Below are positions 17,499 through 23,176 of a stretch of 23,176 nt of DNA, one piece after another. The position numbers and the translations under genes are program-made. Source of the DNA: Phoronis ovalis (taxonomy: Eukaryota > Phoronida > Phoronidae); NCBI GenBank assembly GCA_028565635.1, contig JAOXYB010080164.1, positions 1-23,176 of the forward strand. Direction: 5' to 3'. The notes under the pieces were generated by a model that saw nothing but the letters and a program-made list of their open reading frames with translations, did no database searches and was not told the origin of the DNA. Within the stretch, counting starts at the first letter, position 1. Each line of letters opens with the position of its first letter.

Positions 17499-19485
17499 AT
17501 ATCATGCATTAATTTATAATACACTGTTTGCTTGTTACATGAAAAGCCGGGGTCCTAGCGGGTTCATACTACAAATATCATATTATGAAACTGTTCTAAT
17601 AGTAGCCCCTCCATTGACTTGAGTTTTGTTTGTCGAGTACAAACTGTCTTGTAGATGACTAAAATTTGACTGATTTGCTAATAGGTTAATATTTAACCCC
17701 AGCGACACTTGCCTTTAGCTAATGTATTGGAATCCATAGGACTAGGAGTTACGATTTCATGAAAACAATTCAATGAAATAATTTTGATTAGCCCAATCAT
17801 AATAAATTAAAAGTATATCTCTATTTTAGTCATCATTTTCTTGCCTTTAGCTCATATAGTACATGTTTAATCTTGCTAGAAGAAATTCATTATTGGGCCA
17901 CGTTTCCTTACGAATTTCTTTAGCTCTTCCGTTTTCAAAAATGGCGACCTCCTGGTCGCGTTAAAGTCACGCGGTGTTGAATTAATTTATTTTATTACAA
18001 TCAATGATATTATTAATTACCAAGTTACCTTGAAACTATAAGGTACAAATCATAATAAGTATGAAATGATGTAATAGTTTAAGATGCAAACTTTGTATCT
18101 CTGCAAACTGAGAAGTCCGGTACATCTCCATTGTTGCACGTACTTCGTTTTGTTTCATTTTCAATGTTAAATGCGTGTACTATTCACATTTTGCATGAAT
18201 TAAAATTTAATTGTTTCTCCCGTCTATGATGTATCGTACGTGTAAGTAGGTATAGAACGAAATTGTTTAAAACACTGTTCTGTTATACGCCATACGGGCA
18301 CTATAAAGAACCGGATTAAGAATATGTTAAACACATTCTTCCATACATATCGTTTCAAACACCTATCTGTTTTTTATACGTGTTTGTTGTTCACAATAAA
18401 TCTGCATAAAAACTTGAAAAGGTAATGCATTTAGTTTGTTGCTTTAGGGTTTATTTATGAGTATCAGAGAGGCTAAATATGTGTCTCTAGACGATTTTCC
18501 ATATTAAAATTTCTAAGAATGGTTAGTGTTTTCAGTTTAACATTATATTTAAGTGAATTTTATTCTATGCTATCTTCGTGATCGTCAAATTGACAAGGTC
18601 CCTATGTTAGATCCATATGAATGCCCTGAAAATTAGCTGAATTTGTTACACAAAATATGAAAAGGCATCAAAGGGCCCATTTAATACTGGGTTTCAATTA
18701 TAAATGTACATGCTACACTGACATATTTAGAATCACAACCTGTCATGAAACACTAAACTGCCTGCCTTTGTCAACTGTTTTAGAAGTCAAAAAGTTTGCT
18801 GAAAATAGTACAGCTTTCTCTCAAGTTCTCTAACAAGCATACTCCAAGTATAAGTTTTAATACAACACATACTTGTAGACAATGTTAGGTACACTTTACT
18901 TTACTAGGGGTACAACGGTATTAAAACTGTATTTTTGTATTGTCCGTATTTTAAGTTAAGAATCTGTTATTTATTGGTGGACATTGCTAATGTTTGCTGC
19001 AAGTTAGCTGTACGTACACAACTGCAAAACGCTATGCCATAAATCTTGAAACTAAAGTACCTACGGAGTTAAACGTGGTGGCAGTGAACATAAGATGGCT
19101 CTCCAATGACAAAAGCGATTTCGAAAAATCCTAAAGTTTTCAGCTACTGTTTGATATATCAACCATTGACATTATCAACTAATTTTAAACTGGAAACCAA
19201 ATTAAACTGTAAAAATTAAAAGTATTTTAAAAGTGAAAGATTATACATACATATTCGATTCTTATAATCGAAATTGTGTACTTCTGAAAAGTCTATCGTC
19301 AAAGATAATATTTTTTTCATGGACCCATTGTATTGTATAGTTATGTACAAAAATAGCTAAAACTAGCTGGACAATACTGTTTTTCTATATTACCTGGCGG
19401 CATGAATCCAGTTTTTCCTCCAAAATTGCTTGAAATGGGACAACTATGAATAAAATAAAATGTGTTCCATGATTTGTTGATTTAA
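17499..19485. other. Downstream flank or intron, AT-rich
   Basis: No convincing exon is seen. One candidate begins after TTTCTTTAG at 17924: it stays in the phase left by the 17494 donor for 39 codons and stops at 18041. Its first half (17924-17985) is GC-richer and contains AAAATGGCGACC and the inverted repeat GCGACC/GGTCGC. I do not call it as an exon. Confidence 0.4.
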
Positions 19486-19503
19486 TTCGATTACCAGCCG
19501 AGC

Positions 19504-19911
19504 ATGTTTGCGATAGTCACAGTCAGGTTCAGATCCTGGTGTTATATTTGGAGTTACAAGAATAAATCTGGGACACTTTTAATTTCGCAATATTCGATTG
19601 CAAAATCTCCCCCCACGCAAATATATCTTAACACAAGTGGTGCTTGGTTCAAAGAAACGAATGAATCATCTTATATTAGACATAAAGAATTGAGATATCA
19701 CATGTTATATATGTCAGAAGTATTTATGTGGTCTCTCACTCGCTTTTCCCCGTGTGCTCCTTTCCCCTGGGCATTTCTTCCAAGCAGTTTTGTTTCCCAC
19801 CCTTCTTTCTTGTATTGTGGTATTTTAATAGTAATCAGAATGCCTATAATTGCGAGCACAATTGATGTAAGCCGAACAGAGATTTACACATGCCCGAGTT
19901 CCCCCAATTAG
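19504..19911 (+). CDS. Doubtful 135-codon open frame
   Basis: This is long for such AT-rich sequence and mildly GC-enriched. The frame is open from 19486. The encoded chain has no recognised domain; near residues 102-116 it has a hydrophobic run (FLYCGILIVIRMPII). A CAG at 19525-19527 would accept the 17494 donor in the correct phase, but its pyrimidine tract is poor. It could equally be chance or a decayed repeat. Confidence 0.15.
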   Translation: MFAIVTVRFRSWCYIWSYKNKSGTLLISQYSIAKSPPTQIYLNTSGAWFKETNESSYIRHKELRYHMLYMSEVFMWSLTRFSPCAPFPWAFLPSSFVSHPSFLYCGILIVIRMPIIASTIDVSRTEIYTCPSSPN

Positions 19912-20785
19912 TTCATCTGACGGATATCGAAAAACTGATAAAACGTGATATAAAAGAGGCGAAATAAGACATTTATCTATATAATTTTTGATGCTTTGAT
20001 GCGTAAAAATTAGTATTTCTAACCGTCTATTATGTATTTTCAGATAAAACTTATCGTTATACCTTAATTCCGAGAAATGTTGTGAAATATATTGGTTACA
20101 GAACCATCATACCAGACCTGGTACTAGTAATTCATACCAGATGCAAAAACATTTGACTACAAGGAAGGTTAAATTAAGAAACTGCTCCATAAACATAGTG
20201 CTCTAACATAAAAAAATATGTCTCCGTCTATGCATTAATTCAGTTTTGAATTTTACTTTATTTTTTTTATTAACTAACTATATTTTGTCAATAAATTACA
20301 ATAACATTGCAAACACAAAATTATTTGTTATTTGTACATAAATTATAATCGTTAAACAGTTTGTCGAGAGAAACACATTGTAAAAACAATTTATAAAATA
20401 TTTTACTATTTGAAGAAAGTTATGTAGATGTACTTCTAAATTATATGTCTAGCGAACCCATTTTTTTGTTCACCTTGAAAACATGCCGGTAAAGGTACTG
20501 TAAAATTTAGCGGGGTTAGCAAATAATTCCTTGAGTAAGGGCAGGTTAAAAAGTGATAACGTATCGTATATAGTAAGTTGTATTAAATGAGAAAAATATT
20601 ATTATCAATGATTTCATTCGTAAATAAATTAAAATCAGTGAGAAATAGCTTATTTATGTAGAGGATGTAACTCTATTTATTTGGTGGATATATTTCTTAG
20701 CATGCAGCTATTTCTTGTAAGTAGCGAGTAACGGTCTGCTTAGTTTTTTATGAATTCATTAAACATATTTGAAATTTTTACTTGG
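19912..20785. other. AT-rich, nothing recognised
   Basis: There is no supported gene, repeat or RNA structure in this stretch. Confidence 0.5.
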
Positions 20786-20791
20786 TATAAA
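20786..20791 (+). promoter_or_regulatory. TATA-like box upstream of a micropeptide frame
   Basis: TATAAA in the context TTGGTATAAACTG lies about 100 bases before the ATG at 20891. No ATG lies between it and that start. Such boxes are frequent by chance in this composition, so it matters only together with the downstream frame. Confidence 0.3.
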
Positions 20792-20890
20792 CTGATATCA
20801 CGCAAAATTTGTATTTTACGTTGCAGAATAAAGGTTCATTGTCACTCTTAATAAACTACAGAAGTTCAGTTCCGTACACGGTTTCTGACA

Positions 20891-20983
20891 ATGGGTGCGG
20901 ACCTGAAGATCTGTGGTTTACTGAGAGTGGTAATTATTATAGCAGCCATAGTTGACTTTGTGATACGAACCTTAAGCAAATAG
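20891..20983 (+). CDS. Candidate 30-residue single-pass membrane micropeptide
   Basis: The frame reads MGADLKICGLLRVV, then IIIAAIVDFVIRTLSK, then TAG. A hydrophobic stretch of about 19 residues (ICGLL to DFVI, broken by one Arg and one Asp) is bordered by Lys residues. This resembles small single-pass membrane peptides in general; I recognise no specific family. The start context is strong (ACAATGG), it is the first ATG after a TATA-like box, and AATAAA follows at 21205, so a transcript of about 0.4 kb is imaginable. The region 20825-20935 is GC-richer than its flanks. The same stretch is also open in another frame between a TTGCAG acceptor (20826) and a G|GTAATT donor (about 20933), so an internal exon of another gene is the alternative. 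Confidence 0.3.
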   Translation: MGADLKICGLLRVVIIIAAIVDFVIRTLSK

Positions 20984-21210
20984 AGAAAAAGTGAACAAAA
21001 TATAAAAACACTTTTAAAAGTAATATTTTTCGCTTACAAGGTTTCTATTTTAGCACACTCAAATTTCAGATATCGCGAATTGTTCATAGAAATCATTTAA
21101 AATGAATTTACATATTATATATTTTCAAAAAATATCAAAATCTGTTTCCTGTTGCAAGTGAATAGAACAGCTAACCAACAGAATACATCCTGCAATGTGG
21201 TGCAAATAAA

Positions 21211-22409
21211 AATTTTCATAACAAATGTAGAACAGAAAAATAAATGAATGGTCTTAAAATGTTTCTCATAAACAAGCAGTTATCTATCGTACTGCATCTT
21301 CACACAGTTGGCCTACTTTTTTCTTAAACTATGTTTAATATTGAAGACTACCAGCAGAAGGGTTAAATCTATCATAAGACAGTCACACGCTCAGTCTATT
21401 TATTTTATTAAAATATACAATTATTAAAAAAAATATAATAACAGTTCATTGCCACCGTAACAAGTTTTGCAAAGTGCATGGATAAAAACAAAGAAAATAA
21501 CTTTTAACAATTCTAAGAATAAAGATTATTCATAATTTTCAAATCAGTTCTCATATTCACTATATGAATATTTTATACAGATTACCATAATAAATAATTG
21601 TATGCGGGTTTTAAAATTCTGAAAAAATAGAGATTCAACTAAACTGTATTTTTTTATTAAATGACTAAATAAATATGATTTTTAAACACGTTGTTATATT
21701 AGGAAACAAGGGATAGCGTGCATATTCGTGCTATATAACCCATCATATCTAAAATTGAAACAAAGCTAGAAGATATCTATTATAATAGAACAGTGTATGT
21801 AGAAAAATAAAATCCTGTTTGTATTTATTCGGTCATGTTGTTATTTACACTAAATCATAGTAAACAAGTTCAGTAGTTGTGTGTATGTAATAAGTTTCTG
21901 ACATTACAAAATCATGGAAAGGTCATAATTTGCTGAAATGCATAAATACATGAAAAATGCTTTGCTGCACCAGTTATCAGTGTCATCGAGTTTTCCCTTG
22001 ATCAGGATACTTAGTAACTGCTTATTTTTTATGTGAATCCCGCTATTACGTTACTACAATGCGTTTAATGTTTAGTTTAAAAAACGAACATAATTTATAT
22101 AGTTTAGTTTTAGAAAGAATATAAGCTTACATTGATTTTAAAGACAAAAGCAATGATCATGATAAAAGTGAGAATAGCTTTACAGAACACTATGTAAGAG
22201 TGAATAAAAGGCCAATCTTACGGATAAATAATTAATTTTAAAATAGTTGTTGGTATTTATACAATAAGCTTGAAGTTATGAATGGCAAAAATCAAAAAAA
22301 TAACAAGCCTGCCTTTCAAATAAATTTATTTTAGGTCATTTGCGTTTTAATTTTACTTTTCTTGTAATTTTTATTTTCATTATATTTATGTTCTAGAATG
22401 CACAAATTA
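21211..22409. other. AT-rich, nothing recognised
   Basis: This is very AT-rich with no supported coding frame. Scattered AATAAA motifs are expected from the composition. Confidence 0.5.
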
Positions 22410-22729
22410 TTTAAAATAAAACAAAAATAAACGCGAAGTTTAATATTCTAAAATTAACAGATCGATGGTGTATGACTTTCTAGTAAATTATAATAATAAT
22501 AATCAGAGATATTGAATTCATCTAGTAGCCTCGTAATAATTTGCCCACCTCTCATTTTAATTTTTTAACAGACACATGCACTATATTGTATTTTTTATAT
22601 TATTACGAGGCTATTATATGAATTTTATATGTCTGATTATTATTCTTATACTTTACTAGCTAGTCATGCACCATCGATCTGTTAATTTTAGAATATTAAA
22701 CTTCGCGTTTATTTTTGTTTTATTTTAAA
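22410..22729. repeat. Large palindrome A (about 320 bp)
   Basis: The outer 60 or so bases of the two arms are nearly identical when inverted. They include AAAACAAAAATAAACGCGAA and AACAGATCGATGGTG with their complements. Pairing then continues imperfectly, through an AATAATAATCAGA motif and CCTCGTAATAAT, to a spacer at about 22545-22597. This could be a MITE of unknown family or a satellite unit. It has no coding capacity. Confidence 0.88.
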
Positions 22730-23136
22730 ACAAATTAATTTTATTTCTTAGAAAAATAAAGAAGAAGAATAAGAAGAATTAATTTAAAATAAATATTAAA
22801 TCTTGACGGTAGTGCTAGACAAAAAATAACAACAACATTTCTTTATATAATTTACCTATTTTATTTTTATTTTTTGTAGTTTTTAGTTTTATTATTTAAA
22901 TTTTATTATTTATGTTAGTGCTAGATGCAAAAAATAAAACAAAATATCTTTATATAATATAACTATTTTATTTTTATTTTTTGTAGTAAATTAATAGGTA
23001 AATTATATAAAGACATTTTGTTAGTATTTTTGTCTAGCACTAGCGTCAATATTTAATACTTAATTTTAAGTAATTCTTCTTACTAGTCTTCCTTATTTTA
23101 TAGCAATTCTAAGAAGTTAATTAATTTGTTTTAAAA
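22724..23136. repeat. Large palindrome B (about 410 bp), abutting A
   Basis: The left arm starts TTTTAAAACAAATTAATT and includes AGAAGAATTAATTTAAAAT and TAGTGCTAGACAAAAA. The right arm from about 22990 carries the complements and ends in the same TTGTTTTAAAA. The centre contains a direct repeat spaced about 105-108 bases (TAGTGCTAGA ... CTTTATATAAT ... TTTTATTTTTATTTTTTGTAG, starting near 22811 and 22916). It shares its outer TTTTAAAA edges with the A palindromes on each side. Confidence 0.85.
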
Positions 23137-23176
23137 TAAAACAAAAATAAACGCGAATTTTAATACTCTAAAAATT
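23130..23176. repeat. Start of a second palindrome A copy, cut by the window edge
   Basis: TTTTAAAATAAAACAAAAAT followed by AAACGCGAA repeats the left edge of palindrome A (22410 onward), with a few differences further in. The order is therefore A, B, A. Confidence 0.85.

Overview
The window looks like nuclear DNA from an invertebrate animal. It is AT-rich (roughly two thirds A+T by eye). It carries a split gene with canonical GT-AG introns and a conserved metazoan product, and it is crowded with short non-autonomous transposons, fold-back palindromes and minisatellites. I saw no operons, Shine-Dalgarno sites or bacterial genes. The repeat style would fit a lophotrochozoan such as a bivalve mollusc, but that is inference; no taxon-specific marker was found.

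Positions 1-8646 (minus strand) hold the one gene I recognise with confidence: an orthologue of vertebrate KIAA0930 (a DUF2045-type protein of unknown function). Seven coding exons can be placed exactly: 8646-8526, 7158-7010, 6891-6787, 5664-5587, 1895-1794, 1220-1080 and 832-635. They join in frame into 298 codons. The C-terminal part (about 100 residues by comparison with the vertebrate protein) must lie left of position 1. The introns hold a perfect 4 x 33 bp minisatellite, a 471 bp fold-back element with a 13 bp target duplication, a pair of inverted dispersed repeats flanking exon 4, and one copy of a minisatellite-bearing transposon family.

Positions 8650-16550 are intergenic. The proximal upstream region of the KIAA0930-like gene has an ETS-like site and a palindromic E-box. 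The rest holds a 284 bp MITE, two more copies of the minisatellite-bearing family (one inverted), several short tandem repeats and hairpins, and no convincing gene.

Positions 16550-17800 (plus strand) hold a candidate gene with a TATA box. It encodes a Ser/Gln/Asn/Pro-rich, probably disordered protein of 201 residues, which is either complete or the first exon of a longer gene. A 16-bp-phased array of three TGACCT half-sites lies about 300 bp upstream.

Positions 17800-22400 are very AT-rich. They contain one 135-codon open frame of doubtful status (19504-19911) and a candidate 30-residue membrane micropeptide (20891-20983) with its own TATA box, strong start context and poly(A) signal.

Positions 22410-23176 are a chain of alternating large palindromes (A, B, then the start of a second A) that runs off the right edge.
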